A stretch of 64,000 nucleotides of DNA. It comes from Endobacterium cereale (GTDB lineage: Bacteria; Pseudomonadota; Alphaproteobacteria; Rhizobiales; Rhizobiaceae). The stretch covers positions 186,001 to 250,000 of the forward strand of contig NZ_WIXI01000049.1 of assembly GCF_009617585.1 (NCBI RefSeq), given 5' to 3'. The position numbers and the translations under genes were made by a program. This document shows, piece after piece, positions 8,433 through 17,229 of the stretch. Numbering within the stretch: the stretch's first letter is position 1; each line of letters starts with the position of its first letter. The notes beneath the pieces were generated by a model. That model was not told the origin of the DNA, ran no database searches, and saw nothing but the letters and a program-made list of their open reading frames with translations.

Positions 8433-9488
8433 TCAGGCCTTTTCGTGCCAGGCTTCTCCAAGCACGCGCAACCAGTTCTCCCGGCACAATTTAGCAATGT
8501 CTTCAGGAGCGTAGCCCGCGTCCCGAAGGGCCGCAACCAGTTTCTGGTTGCCCGCCGCATCGTGAATATCGGCCGGTACGGTTGCACCATCGAAGTCCGA
8601 TCCGAGCGCCACGCAATCGATGCCCATGCGCTCCACCATGTAATCGATATGGCGGATCATGTCGGAGAGCGGCGTGGCGGCATTGTCACGCGCATCCGGC
8701 CGCAGCATGGTGACAGCGTAGTTGAGACCGGCAAGGCCGCGGCTTTCCTTGATCGCATCCATCTGTTTGTCGGTGAGGTTGCGGGCGACCTGCGTCAGCG
8801 CATGCGCATTGGAATGGCTGGCGATCAGCGGCTGATCGGTGGTTTTTGCTACATCCCAAAAACCCTTTTCGGTGATGTGCGCGAGATCGATCAAAATGCC
8901 GAGACGGTTGCAGGCCTTGACCAGTTCAAAACCGATATCCGTCAGGCCCGGACCGGTATCCGGCGACATCGGATAGGCAAACGGCACACCGTGGCCAAAG
9001 ATGTTGTGACGGCTCCAGACCGGGCCGAGCGAGCGCAGGCCGGCTGCATAAAACACGTCGAGTTCGGCCAGATTGGCGCTGATCGGCTCGCAGCCTTCCA
9101 TATGCAGAACGGCGGCAAACACGCCATCGGCCATGGCCTTGCGGATATTGGCGGTGGTGCGGCACAGGCGCCATGCGCCCGCCTGTTCCAGGCGCAGCGC
9201 GATCGAGGCTTTTTCCATGCCGATCTGCAGTGAGGATAAATATTCCAGCGGGGCGGCCAGCGGCGTCTCGTAATGGCCGTTGTCATCCGGTTCTTTCAGG
9301 ATCAGGTCGCCGGAGGGGATGTAAATGGCGCAGATACCACCGGCGAGACCGCCGATTTTTGCGCGCGGCGCATCGATATGGCCTTGGGCCGTGCCCTTCA
9401 AAAATTCGGCGACCGGATCGCCGCCTTCCTTCATGGTCCTCCAAAGCCGGAGAAGCACGTCGTTATGGCCGTCGAACACCAGTTCCAT
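8433..9488 (-). CDS. Membrane dipeptidase family protein (peptidase M19)
   Basis: A 351-residue zinc dipeptidase of the renal dipeptidase family. Metal ligands are visible: H8 and D10 in FDGHND, E131 in LHMEGCEP, H204 in DLAHITEKG and H225 in ASHSNAHAL. The chosen ATG follows TCTGGAAAATTC. No signal peptide is seen, so it should act in the cytoplasm, in line with hydrolysis of peptides brought in by the importer encoded next. Family members cleave L-L and L-D dipeptides, some very narrowly. It is the first gene of a six-gene leftward operon. Confidence 0.92.
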   Translation of the reverse strand: MELVFDGHNDVLLRLWRTMKEGGDPVAEFLKGTAQGHIDAPRAKIGGLAGGICAIYIPSGDLILKEPDDNGHYETPLAAPLEYLSSLQIGMEKASIALRLEQAGAWRLCRTTANIRKAMADGVFAAVLHMEGCEPISANLAELDVFYAAGLRSLGPVWSRHNIFGHGVPFAYPMSPDTGPGLTDIGFELVKACNRLGILIDLAHITEKGFWDVAKTTDQPLIASHSNAHALTQVARNLTDKQMDAIKESRGLAGLNYAVTMLRPDARDNAATPLSDMIRHIDYMVERMGIDCVALGSDFDGATVPADIHDAAGNQKLVAALRDAGYAPEDIAKLCRENWLRVLGEAWHEKA

Positions 9489-9571
9489 GAATTTTCCAGA
9501 TCTCTGCTGCGAATGCGAAGCGCTGATCCTATTCAGAACTCCACACACTCGGCAAGCCGGAAAAAATCATC

Positions 9572-10249
9572 TTATTTGGTCCAATGCGCGTCATCGGTCC
9601 GGCTCAGCATCGGCGTCTTGAACACGCCGACGATCAGGTCGCGCCACTTCGGATCGATATCGGCAATCGTGCCGCGCCAGCGTTCCGATTGCAGCATGGC
9701 CGCACCGATCACCACCGGCTCGATGCCGATCGCCTCCATCAGCGACAGGCCGGCGAGAATGGAAGAACCGCTGGAGATCACGTCATCGATCAAGGCGATA
9801 CGGGTGCCGCGCAGCAGCGGCAGCATGCGCGGATCAGCATAAAGCCGCTTGCTGTATTCGGGCGTGGTGATCGATGACATCGGCACCGACAGTTCATCGT
9901 CGTACCAGAATTTGCGGGATGTCCCGAGCGGCACGTAACGGCCATGGCCAAGACGGCGGGCAACGGCTGCTGCAAGCGTCAGACCCAATGTCGGCAGGCC
10001 AACGACGATTTCCGGATCGTAGGGTTTCAGCTTGGCCGCCAAGGCATCGGCCAGCGCATCCTGCACGGCAAAACTCGCCTGATTGATGATCAGCGAGGCG
10101 AGCGCGTTTTCGCCATTGGAAAGATGCCGGATCGGCAGCATGATCTGTCGACCATCCTCCAGCACGGCCGGATAAAACGTGCTGAACGGCCCTGCGGGAT
10201 CAAACGTGTCGGCGGGATAGATTTCCTGCCAGAAATCGTGCGGCTGCAT
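9572..10249 (-). CDS. Phosphoribosyltransferase family protein
   Basis: A 225-residue type I PRTase-fold protein. The PRPP-binding loop RIALIDDVISSGSS is at residues 150-163, and VVGLPTLGLTLAAAVARRLG forms the preceding loop. Start at 10249 is preferred because GGAGAG lies just upstream; an in-frame ATG at 10261 is the alternative. The N-terminal 60 residues are not those of standard adenine, hypoxanthine or orotate enzymes, so the base is unknown. It may act in salvage or be a regulator of the PurR/PyrR type. Confidence 0.8.
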   Translation of the reverse strand: MQPHDFWQEIYPADTFDPAGPFSTFYPAVLEDGRQIMLPIRHLSNGENALASLIINQASFAVQDALADALAAKLKPYDPEIVVGLPTLGLTLAAAVARRLGHGRYVPLGTSRKFWYDDELSVPMSSITTPEYSKRLYADPRMLPLLRGTRIALIDDVISSGSSILAGLSLMEAIGIEPVVIGAAMLQSERWRGTIADIDPKWRDLIVGVFKTPMLSRTDDAHWTK

Positions 10250-10276
10250 GCGGCTCTCCATCCACGAAATGCGGGT

Positions 10277-11194
10277 TCACGCGAAATAGGGTTCATCGCG
10301 ATAACGGCCGATCTCCTCGACCAGCCATTCGCGGAAAACGCTGACGGGCCGGGAATCGGTCTTGGCGACGGGTGCTACCGCATAATAGGCGCTCGGACTA
10401 CGCACCTGATGCGGAAAAGCCTGAACAATCTCGCCATTGCGCAGTTCGGACTCGATCAGGAACAGCGGCATCAGCGCCACGCCCAGCCCGGCAATACAGG
10501 CCTGCGCCACGCTGGAAAATTGTTCGAAACGCATGCCCTGCGAAGGCGCATCGCGTAGCCCGAGGCTCTGGAACCAGTGGTTCCACGCCCCCGGCCGTGA
10601 CGCCATATGCAGCAGCGGCAGGGCTCGCAGATCCTCCGCACCAGCAACCGGATGGCTGGCCAAGAAAGCCGGGCTTGCCACCGGTGCCACCATCTCATCC
10701 ATCAGAAACGTGCACTCCGCCCCCGGCCAGTCGGGCAGACCGATATGGATCGCCATATCCAGCCCGTCCTTCTCGAAATCGAAGACACCGATACGGGTGG
10801 CGAAATTCAGCGTGATCTCGGGATGGCGCTCGACGAAACGCGGAATGCGCGGCATCAGCCAGCGCGTGCCGAATGTCGGCAGGATGGCAAGATTGAGCTG
10901 GTCATTATGCGTTTTCGTCATGGCCTTCAGCGAGGCCGAACGGATCAGCGACAACGCATTACCGATCGATTTCGCGTAATCCACACCCGCCACAGTCAAC
11001 CCGACACCACGGCTGCTGCGTTCGAACAGCAGCACGCCCAACTGGTCTTCAAGCCCGGAAATCTGGCGGCTGACAGCCCCTTGTGTCAGCGAAAGTTCAT
11101 CGGCAGCACCGGAAAAACTGCCGAGCCGCGCCACCGCATCGAAAGCGGCGAGCGCACCGGTCGAAGGCAGCAATCTTCGGCTCGCAGTGATCAT
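10277..11194 (-). CDS. LysR family regulator, GcvA-like (probable regulator of gcdH)
   Basis: A 305-residue regulator of the GcvA branch: RLLPSTGALAAFDAVARLGSF with the HTH core AADELSLTQGAVSRQISGLE and LFERSSRGVGLTVAG. It is divergently transcribed from glutaryl-CoA dehydrogenase, the arrangement known for GcdR in other proteobacteria, so control of glutarate use is likely. A GTG at 11197 immediately before the ATG is an equally possible start. A symmetric site at 11210-11225 lies in the shared promoter. Confidence 0.88.
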   Translation of the reverse strand: MITASRRLLPSTGALAAFDAVARLGSFSGAADELSLTQGAVSRQISGLEDQLGVLLFERSSRGVGLTVAGVDYAKSIGNALSLIRSASLKAMTKTHNDQLNLAILPTFGTRWLMPRIPRFVERHPEITLNFATRIGVFDFEKDGLDMAIHIGLPDWPGAECTFLMDEMVAPVASPAFLASHPVAGAEDLRALPLLHMASRPGAWNHWFQSLGLRDAPSQGMRFEQFSSVAQACIAGLGVALMPLFLIESELRNGEIVQAFPHQVRSPSAYYAVAPVAKTDSRPVSVFREWLVEEIGRYRDEPYFA

Positions 11195-11209
11195 CACCCA
11201 TTCCTATAC

Positions 11210-11225
11210 CTCATGGCGAAATGAG
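11210..11225. promoter_or_regulatory. Candidate LysR operator in the gcdH divergent promoter
   Basis: CTCAT at 11210-11214 and ATGAG at 11221-11225 form a palindrome with a 6-nt centre, and T-N11-A is contained in it. It sits 15 bp from the regulator start and 72 bp from the gcdH start, where an autoregulatory LysR site would be expected. Confidence 0.45.
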
Positions 11226-11296
11226 TAAACAACGCTTGCCGATATCCAAACCCTCACGGACAATACCGGCCACACCTGATTTTTGGAGGCATCATC

Positions 11297-12484
11297 GTGA
11301 GTTCGCGCACCGCATTTTCCTGGGAAGACCCGTTTCTGCTGGACGAGCAGATCAGCGAAGACGAGCGGATGATCCGCGACACCGCCGCCGCTTTCGCCAA
11401 GTCGGAGCTTCTGCCACGCGTGCAGGAAGCCTATCTGGATGAAACCACCGACAAGGGCCTGTTCAAGCTGATGGGCCAGACCGGTCTGCTCGGCGTCACC
11501 TTGCCGGAAGAGTTTGGCGCCGCCAACGCATCCTATGTGGCTTACGGCCTCGTTGCCCGCGAGATCGAGCGTATTGACAGTGGTTACCGCTCGATGATGA
11601 GCGTTCAGTCGTCGCTGGTCATCTACCCGATCTTTGCCTACGGCTCCGACGAGCAGAAACAGAAATACCTGCCGGGCCTAGTCTCCGGCGACCTGATCGG
11701 CTGTTTCGGCCTGACCGAACCGGATGCCGGCTCCGATCCCGGCGGCATGAAAACCCGCGCCGAAAAGATCGAGGGCGGTTATCGCCTGCGCGGCGCAAAG
11801 ACATGGATTTCCAACGCCCCGATCGCCGATGTTTTTGTCGTCTGGGCAAAGTCGGAGGCCCACAATAACGAGATCCGCGGTTTCGTTCTGGAAAAGGGAA
11901 TGAAGGGTCTTTCGGCGCCAAAGATCGGCGGAAAACTGTCGCTGCGCGCCTCGATCACCGGCGAGATCGTTCTGGACAGCGTCGAGGTCGGCGAAGATGC
12001 ACTTCTGCCGAATGTGTCGGGCCTGAAAGGCCCGTTCGGCTGCCTCAACCGCGCCCGCTACGGCATTTCCTGGGGCGTGCTGGGAGCTGCCGAAGACTGC
12101 TGGTTCCGCGCCCGTCAATATGGTCTGGACAGAAAGCAGTTCGGCAAACCGCTGGCCGGCATGCAGCTTTACCAGAAAAAGCTCGCCGACATGCAGACGG
12201 AAATCACCCTCGGCCTGCAAGCTTCCTTGCGCGTAGGCGAACTGATGGACGCCCACAAAATGGCGCCGGAAATGATCTCCATCGTCAAGCGCAACAATTG
12301 CGGCAAGGCGCTGGATATCGCCCGTCAGGCCCGCGACATGCATGGCGGCAACGGCATCCAGATCGAATACCATGTCATGCGCCATGCGCAGAACCTGGAG
12401 ACTGTGAACACCTATGAAGGCACGCATGACGTTCACGCGCTGATTTTGGGCCGCGCCCAGACGGGCATTCAGGCGTTTTTCTAA
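11297..12484 (+). CDS. gcdH: Glutaryl-CoA dehydrogenase
   Basis: A 395-residue flavoprotein that oxidises and decarboxylates glutaryl-CoA to crotonyl-CoA at the end of lysine, hydroxylysine, tryptophan or glutarate catabolism. It follows the family closely: N-terminal FSWEDPFLLDEQIS, the FGLTEPDAGSDPGGM FAD-binding stretch, FGCLNRARYGISWG and the catalytic base E374 in NTYEGTHDVHALILGRA. The start is GTG at 11297 with GGAGG nine bases upstream. A GcvA-like regulator is encoded divergently and a semialdehyde dehydrogenase lies downstream. Confidence 0.95.
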   Translation: MSSRTAFSWEDPFLLDEQISEDERMIRDTAAAFAKSELLPRVQEAYLDETTDKGLFKLMGQTGLLGVTLPEEFGAANASYVAYGLVAREIERIDSGYRSMMSVQSSLVIYPIFAYGSDEQKQKYLPGLVSGDLIGCFGLTEPDAGSDPGGMKTRAEKIEGGYRLRGAKTWISNAPIADVFVVWAKSEAHNNEIRGFVLEKGMKGLSAPKIGGKLSLRASITGEIVLDSVEVGEDALLPNVSGLKGPFGCLNRARYGISWGVLGAAEDCWFRARQYGLDRKQFGKPLAGMQLYQKKLADMQTEITLGLQASLRVGELMDAHKMAPEMISIVKRNNCGKALDIARQARDMHGGNGIQIEYHVMRHAQNLETVNTYEGTHDVHALILGRAQTGIQAFF

Positions 12485-12499
12485 GGGCCCCGCCTTCAT

Positions 12500-12525
12500 C
12501 TGGAGAGCAGCATCATGCTCTCCAG
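12500..12525. terminator. Stem-loop after gcdH
   Basis: CTGGAGAGCA (12500-12509) and TGCTCTCCAG (12516-12525) form a perfect 10-bp stem with a 6-nt loop, 15 bp after the gcdH stop. No T-run follows, so it may be a Rho-independent terminator of weak type or a 3-prime stabilising hairpin. Confidence 0.5.
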
Positions 12526-12670
12526 CATATTCTCCGAAATCATTTAGTATTACTTTTTGTCAAGCCGTTGATTGTCGCGGCCATCTATCCTACCTCAGGG
12601 CCGCAACCATTTTTGCCGGCTTCCCCGTCGGCACTCGCCTACCCTCCCTTCGAAAACGAAAGTGGACACC

Positions 12671-14107
12671 ATGACAACCTATCCCGACGTCAAGCTTTTT
12701 ATTGCCGGCGAATGGCGCGATGCCGTTGACGGTGAGACCATCGAAGTGACCGATCCGGCCACTGACGAAGTGATCGGCAAGATCGCCCATGCCCGCAAGG
12801 CTGACCTCGATCTGGCGCTGGAAGCTGCCGACAAGGGTTTCAAGATCTGGCGTGACACGTCTGCCTTCGAACGCTCGAAAATGATGCGCAAGGCCGCCGA
12901 TAACCTGCGCGAACGCGCCGATGCGATCGCCTACATGATGACCCGCGAACAGGGCAAACCGCTTGCCCAGTCGAAGATGGAAGTGCTCGGCGCTGCCGAT
13001 ACGATCGACTGGTTTGCGGAAGAAGCCCGCCGCACCTATGGCCAGATCATCCCGGCCCGCTTCACCGGCGTATCGCAGATGGCGATCAAGCTGCCGGTCG
13101 GCCCGGTTGCCGCCTTCACGCCGTGGAATTTCCCGATCAACCAGATCGTCCGCAAGCTGTCCGCAGCACTTGCCGCCGGTTGCTCGATCATCGTCAAGGC
13201 ACCGGAAGAGACGCCTGCATCGCCTGCCGAACTGATCCGCGCCTTCGCCGATGCCGGCGTTCCGGCCGGCGTCATCGGTCTGGTCTACGGCATTCCGGCC
13301 GAAGTCTCGGAATACCTCATCCCGCATCCGGTCATCCGCAAGATTTCCTTCACCGGCTCGACACCGATTGGCAAGCATCTCGCAGCGCTTGCCGGCAAGC
13401 ACATGAAGCGTGCCACGATGGAACTCGGCGGCCATGCGCCGGTGATGATCTTCAACGACGCCGATCTCGACAAGGCGATCGAAATCACCGCGCTGTCGAA
13501 ATTCCGCAATGCCGGTCAGGTTTGCGTCGCGCCGACCCGCTTCCTCATTCAGGATGGCATTGCCGACAAGTTCCTCGACGGTTTTGTCAAGGCGGCCGCA
13601 GCCATCAAGGTCGGCAACGGTCTTGAGGCCGACACGGTCATGGGTCCGCTTGCCAACGAGCGCCGCATCCCGGCCATGGAAGACCTGATCCAGGATGCCG
13701 TCGCCAATGGCGCGGACCTGAAGACCGGCGGCAAGCGCATCGGCAACAAGGGCAATTTCTTCGAACCAACAGTTCTCGCCAACGTGCCCACCTCGGCCAA
13801 GATCATGAACGACGAGCCGTTTGGCCCGATCGCCATCGTCAACCGCTTCTCGACCTTCGAGGATGCCGTTGCAGAAGCAAACCGCCTGCCCTTCGGCCTC
13901 GCATCCTATGCCTTCACCGGCTCGGTCAAGACCGCCCACGAACTCGGCCGTCAGGTCGAAGCTGGCATGCTGACCATCAACCACAACGGCCTTGCCCTGC
14001 CGGAAGTGCCATTCGGCGGCATCAAGGATTCGGGCTATGGCACGGAAGGCGGTTCGGAAGCCGTTCAGGCCTATCTCGAAACCAAATACGTCAGCCAGAT
14101 GAACTGA
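12671..14107 (+). CDS. NAD(P)-dependent aldehyde dehydrogenase (succinate/glutarate semialdehyde dehydrogenase-like)
   Basis: A 478-residue aldehyde dehydrogenase. Visible active-site residues are N153 in FTPWNFPINQ, K176, general base E251 in ELGGHAP and nucleophile C285 in GQVCVAPTR. The sequence is of the GabD/DavD/ALDH5 type, which oxidises succinate semialdehyde or glutarate semialdehyde. Next to gcdH, glutarate semialdehyde from lysine or 5-aminovalerate is an attractive substrate, but that is inference. The ATG at 12671 matches the family N-terminus. It has its own terminator. Confidence 0.9.
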   Translation: MTTYPDVKLFIAGEWRDAVDGETIEVTDPATDEVIGKIAHARKADLDLALEAADKGFKIWRDTSAFERSKMMRKAADNLRERADAIAYMMTREQGKPLAQSKMEVLGAADTIDWFAEEARRTYGQIIPARFTGVSQMAIKLPVGPVAAFTPWNFPINQIVRKLSAALAAGCSIIVKAPEETPASPAELIRAFADAGVPAGVIGLVYGIPAEVSEYLIPHPVIRKISFTGSTPIGKHLAALAGKHMKRATMELGGHAPVMIFNDADLDKAIEITALSKFRNAGQVCVAPTRFLIQDGIADKFLDGFVKAAAAIKVGNGLEADTVMGPLANERRIPAMEDLIQDAVANGADLKTGGKRIGNKGNFFEPTVLANVPTSAKIMNDEPFGPIAIVNRFSTFEDAVAEANRLPFGLASYAFTGSVKTAHELGRQVEAGMLTINHNGLALPEVPFGGIKDSGYGTEGGSEAVQAYLETKYVSQMN

Positions 14108-14132
14108 TCCACCAGCTTCATGTGAATGACGG

Positions 14133-14167
14133 AACGGCCGGGGTGAAAACTCCGGCCGTTTTGTTTT
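14133..14167 (+). terminator. Rho-independent terminator
   Basis: AACGGCCGG (14133-14141) and CCGGCCGTT (14152-14160) form a perfect 9-bp stem with a 10-nt loop, followed by TTGTTTT. It lies 25 bp past the aldehyde dehydrogenase stop. Confidence 0.85.
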
Positions 14168-14226
14168 GGGGATTGTCTGCGTGAGAATAGTCGCATACGA
14201 AAACAAAGAGTGAACATGCGAGTGAG

Positions 14227-15336
14227 ATGATGACCGAAGCCACGACCGAAGCCGCGCCTCTCCTCAAGGAAATCTTCAATCGCGCCCGCCTCGAGCATTT
14301 TGCCAGTGAGACTGCTGCAATCCATCCGGGTTTTGACGGCGACCGATTTCTGAAGTTGGCATCGGAGGGACTGGATGATCTCAGCATCATGCAGCGTCTG
14401 CGGCAGATCGCAGTCTCCTTTCACGCCACCCTGCCCGGCCCCTATGAAAAGAACCTCAAAATTCTCCGAGCACTGGCCCCGCGTATCAATCACGGTTTTG
14501 CCTCGATCACGCTGCCGGAATATGTGGCGCTTTACGGCCATGATGATTTCGACCTTTCCATGCGGGCGCTGGCTTTTTTCACGCAGTTCGGCTCCTCCGA
14601 ATTCGCCATCCGCCATTTTCTGCAAAAGGATCAGGCCCGCACACTCATGGTGATGGAAGGCTGGTCCAAGGATGAGAACGAGCATGTGCGCCGCCTCTCT
14701 TCCGAAGGCTGCCGCCCGCGCCTGCCATGGTCGTTCCAGTTGAAGGAACTGATCGCCGATCCCTCGCCTGTCGCAACGATCCTTGAAAACCTGCGCAGCG
14801 ACCCGGCGCTGTATGTCCGCAAATCCGTCGCCAACCATCTGAATGACATCACCAAGGACCACCCGGACTGGGTGCTGCAAAAGATCAGCGGGTGGGACCA
14901 GACCAACGCCCACAGCAACTGGATCATCCGACAGGCGTTGCGCACGCTGATCAAGAAGGGCGATGCCCGCGCCCTGCATGTGCTGGGAGCGGGTCATAAG
15001 GCCGAGGTGACAATCAGTAGCTTCGTGGTGACGCCGTCAGCCCTGAAACTCGGCAGTGCCGTGAAAATTTCCACGCAACTGACCTCGACGGCATCGGCAC
15101 CACAAAAACTCGTGGTCGATTACGCCGTGCATTACGTGAAGAAGGCCAGCGGCACTTCGAAAAAGGTTTTTAAATGGAAAGAAATCACCCTCGATGCCGG
15201 GGTAAGCATCGAGCTATCCATCAGCCGTGCCATCCGTGATTTCACCACCCGTGTGCATTATCCCGGCCGACATGCGGTGGACCTGATTGTCAACGGGGAA
15301 GTGCTGGCGCAAGGAGCGTTCGAGATCGTCGCTTAG
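14227..15336 (+). CDS. DNA alkylation repair protein, AlkC-like (HEAT repeats plus Ig-like domain)
   Basis: A 369-residue protein. Residues 1-250 are helical repeats of the AlkC/AlkD glycosylase superfamily (VRRLSSEGCRPRLPWSF, YVRKSVANHLNDITKDHPDWV, WIIRQALRTLIKKGD). Residues about 256-369 look like an all-beta Ig-type domain (KLGSAVKISTQL, LVVDYAVHYVKK, YPGRHAVDLIVNG). AlkC enzymes excise N3-methylated adenine and cytosine without base flipping, and those of the AlkC-alpha type carry such a C-terminal domain that grips DNA. Tandem ATGs at 14227 and 14230 are both possible starts. Its stop overlaps the convergent cysA stop. Confidence 0.85.
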   Translation: MMTEATTEAAPLLKEIFNRARLEHFASETAAIHPGFDGDRFLKLASEGLDDLSIMQRLRQIAVSFHATLPGPYEKNLKILRALAPRINHGFASITLPEYVALYGHDDFDLSMRALAFFTQFGSSEFAIRHFLQKDQARTLMVMEGWSKDENEHVRRLSSEGCRPRLPWSFQLKELIADPSPVATILENLRSDPALYVRKSVANHLNDITKDHPDWVLQKISGWDQTNAHSNWIIRQALRTLIKKGDARALHVLGAGHKAEVTISSFVVTPSALKLGSAVKISTQLTSTASAPQKLVVDYAVHYVKKASGTSKKVFKWKEITLDAGVSIELSISRAIRDFTTRVHYPGRHAVDLIVNGEVLAQGAFEIVA

Positions 15337-16352
15337 GCGGCAAACACCTTAGCCCGCCGCAGCGTTACGAAACCGGCCTCTCCGGCCCTCACCTGCCGTT
15401 CCGGCTCGACGTCGAATTCCAGCGCCTCTCCTGCGCCGGTCGCTGCCAGCACCCGTCGACCATCCGGGCGGTCGAGAACCCGCGAAATCGTCGCGGCAAT
15501 GCCCGGCCCCTGCTCAGACCAGTCGAGATCGGCGGGCCGCGCGTAAAGTTCCGCTTTACCGTCCGCCACACCAACCGCATCCACCGACACATCACCGGTA
15601 TAGGCACGCCCATCGCGCACCTCAGCGGCGATCATATTGGCATCGCCCAAAAACTTCATCACGAAGGCGGATTGCGGATCGCGGCAGACCTCCTGCGGCG
15701 TGCCCTGCTGCACGATCCGGCCATCCTTGAGGATGACCACGCGGTCGGCCAGGTCGAGCGCCTCTTCCTGGTCATGGGTGACGAACAGCGTGGTGATGCC
15801 TAGTTCCGAATGGATTTCGCGCAGCCAGCGGCGCAGGTCCCGTCGTACATTGGCATCGAGTGCGCCAAAAGGTTCGTCGAGCAGCAGCACTTTCGGATCG
15901 ACGGCAAGGGCGCGGGCAAGCGCCACGCGCTGCCGCTGGCCGCCGGAAATCTGTGCCGCGAAACGATCGCCGAGGCCTTCGAGACGGACAAGGCGAAGCA
16001 GATCGGTGACGCGGGCATCAATGGCCGCCTTGTCGCGTTTCACCTTGGACACTTTCATGCCGAAAGCGATGTTGTCGGCCACCGTCATATGCGGGAAAAG
16101 CGCGTAATGCTGGAACACGAAACCGACGCCGCGGTCGCGCACCGGAATGTCGGTGGCATCCTGATCGCCGAAATAGATGTGGCCGCCATCAGAATATTCG
16201 AGCCCGGCCACCATGCGCAGGATGGTGGTTTTTCCAGAGCCGGATGGGCCAAGCAGTGCCACCAGTTCACCACTTTCGATATCAAGCGACACGTCCTTGA
16301 CGGCGCGAAAGGTCTCAAAAGTTTTGACGACGTTTTCGAGGCGGATTTTCAT
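15333..16352 (-). CDS. cysA: Sulfate/thiosulfate ABC transporter ATP-binding protein
   Basis: A 339-residue ATPase with Walker A GPSGSGKT at residues 35-42, Q-loop HYALFPHMTV, signature ISGGQRQRV at 135-143, Walker B VLLLDEPFGALD and switch VTHDQEEALDLADR. The C-terminal 100 residues form the MOBE-like regulatory domain expected in CysA. It powers sulfate uptake through CysT-CysW and overlaps the cysW stop by 4 nt. It is the last gene of the operon. Confidence 0.95.
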   Translation of the reverse strand: MKIRLENVVKTFETFRAVKDVSLDIESGELVALLGPSGSGKTTILRMVAGLEYSDGGHIYFGDQDATDIPVRDRGVGFVFQHYALFPHMTVADNIAFGMKVSKVKRDKAAIDARVTDLLRLVRLEGLGDRFAAQISGGQRQRVALARALAVDPKVLLLDEPFGALDANVRRDLRRWLREIHSELGITTLFVTHDQEEALDLADRVVILKDGRIVQQGTPQEVCRDPQSAFVMKFLGDANMIAAEVRDGRAYTGDVSVDAVGVADGKAELYARPADLDWSEQGPGIAATISRVLDRPDGRRVLAATGAGEALEFDVEPERQVRAGEAGFVTLRRAKVFAA

Positions 16353-17227
16353 GATGTTTTCTCAGCCGGGTTGGCGGTTTTGCGAACGCGACCAGCGCCT
16401 TGGCGCTCGAGCAAAACCTTGGCGATGATGGTGAAGACGGCAAGCAATGCCAGAATGGAAGCAGACGCAAACGCGCCCGCCGCCTGATAATCGTGGTAGA
16501 GCAGCTCGATATGCAAAGGCAGTGTATTGGTCTGGCCGCGAATATTGCCGGACACGACAGAGACCGCGCCGAACTCGCCCATCACCCGCGCGTTGCACAG
16601 AATGACGCCGTAAAGCAGCGCCCATTTGACGTTCGGCAAGGTCACCGAAAGGAAGGTGCGAAAGCCGGAAGCGCCGAGCGATGTTGCCGCCTCCTCAAGA
16701 TCACGTCCCTGCGCCTGCATCAGTGGGATCAGTTCACGTGCCACGAAGGACGCAGTGACAAACATCGAGGCGATGATGATGCCGGGAATGGCGAACAGGA
16801 TTTTGATGTCCCAGGCATCGAGCAGCGGTCCAAAAAGGCCCTGAAGGCCGTAAACAAACAGATAGGCGACACCGGCGACGATAGGCGAGACCGAAAACGG
16901 GATTTCGATGACGACCAGCAGAAACCGCTTGCCCCAGAAATCGAACTTGGTGATTGCCCATGCGGCGGCGATGCCGAAGGCGGTATTGAGAGGCACGGCG
17001 ATCAGCGCCGCCAGTACGGTCAGCCCGACTGCATGCAGCGTGTCGGGATGGATGATCGTGTCGCGATAAACCTGCCAGCCCTTGGCAAAGGCTTCGACCG
17101 CGATAATGACCAGCGGCGCCAGTACCATGAAGAAGCCGATCACCAGCACAATGCCGATCAGCGTGCGGCGAAACAGCGGATTGTCGCCGACACGTGGCGG
17201 CTTTCTGCGGGAGGGATGATTGCTCAT
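16349..17227 (-). CDS. cysW: Sulfate ABC transporter permease CysW
   Basis: A 292-residue membrane permease with about six helices and the EAA motif EAATSLGASGFRTFLSVTLPN. The GAVSVVSGNIRGQTNTLPLHIE stretch is characteristic of CysW. The start is ATG at 17227 (MSNHPSRRK), 2 nt past the cysT stop. It pairs with CysT to form the sulfate channel in the inner membrane. Confidence 0.95.
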   Translation of the reverse strand: MSNHPSRRKPPRVGDNPLFRRTLIGIVLVIGFFMVLAPLVIIAVEAFAKGWQVYRDTIIHPDTLHAVGLTVLAALIAVPLNTAFGIAAAWAITKFDFWGKRFLLVVIEIPFSVSPIVAGVAYLFVYGLQGLFGPLLDAWDIKILFAIPGIIIASMFVTASFVARELIPLMQAQGRDLEEAATSLGASGFRTFLSVTLPNVKWALLYGVILCNARVMGEFGAVSVVSGNIRGQTNTLPLHIELLYHDYQAAGAFASASILALLAVFTIIAKVLLERQGAGRVRKTANPAEKTS

Positions 17228-17229
17228 GA

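Noticed and set aside
7063..8514. A 483-codon open frame opposite the binding-protein gene
   Set aside because: Antisense to a complete SBP family 5 gene; no independent evidence.
12590..14206. A 538-codon open frame antisense to the aldehyde dehydrogenase gene
   Set aside because: It is a codon-bias shadow of a well-supported gene: no ribosome site, no family likeness, and His/Arg/Gly-rich composition typical of reverse reading of GC-rich DNA.
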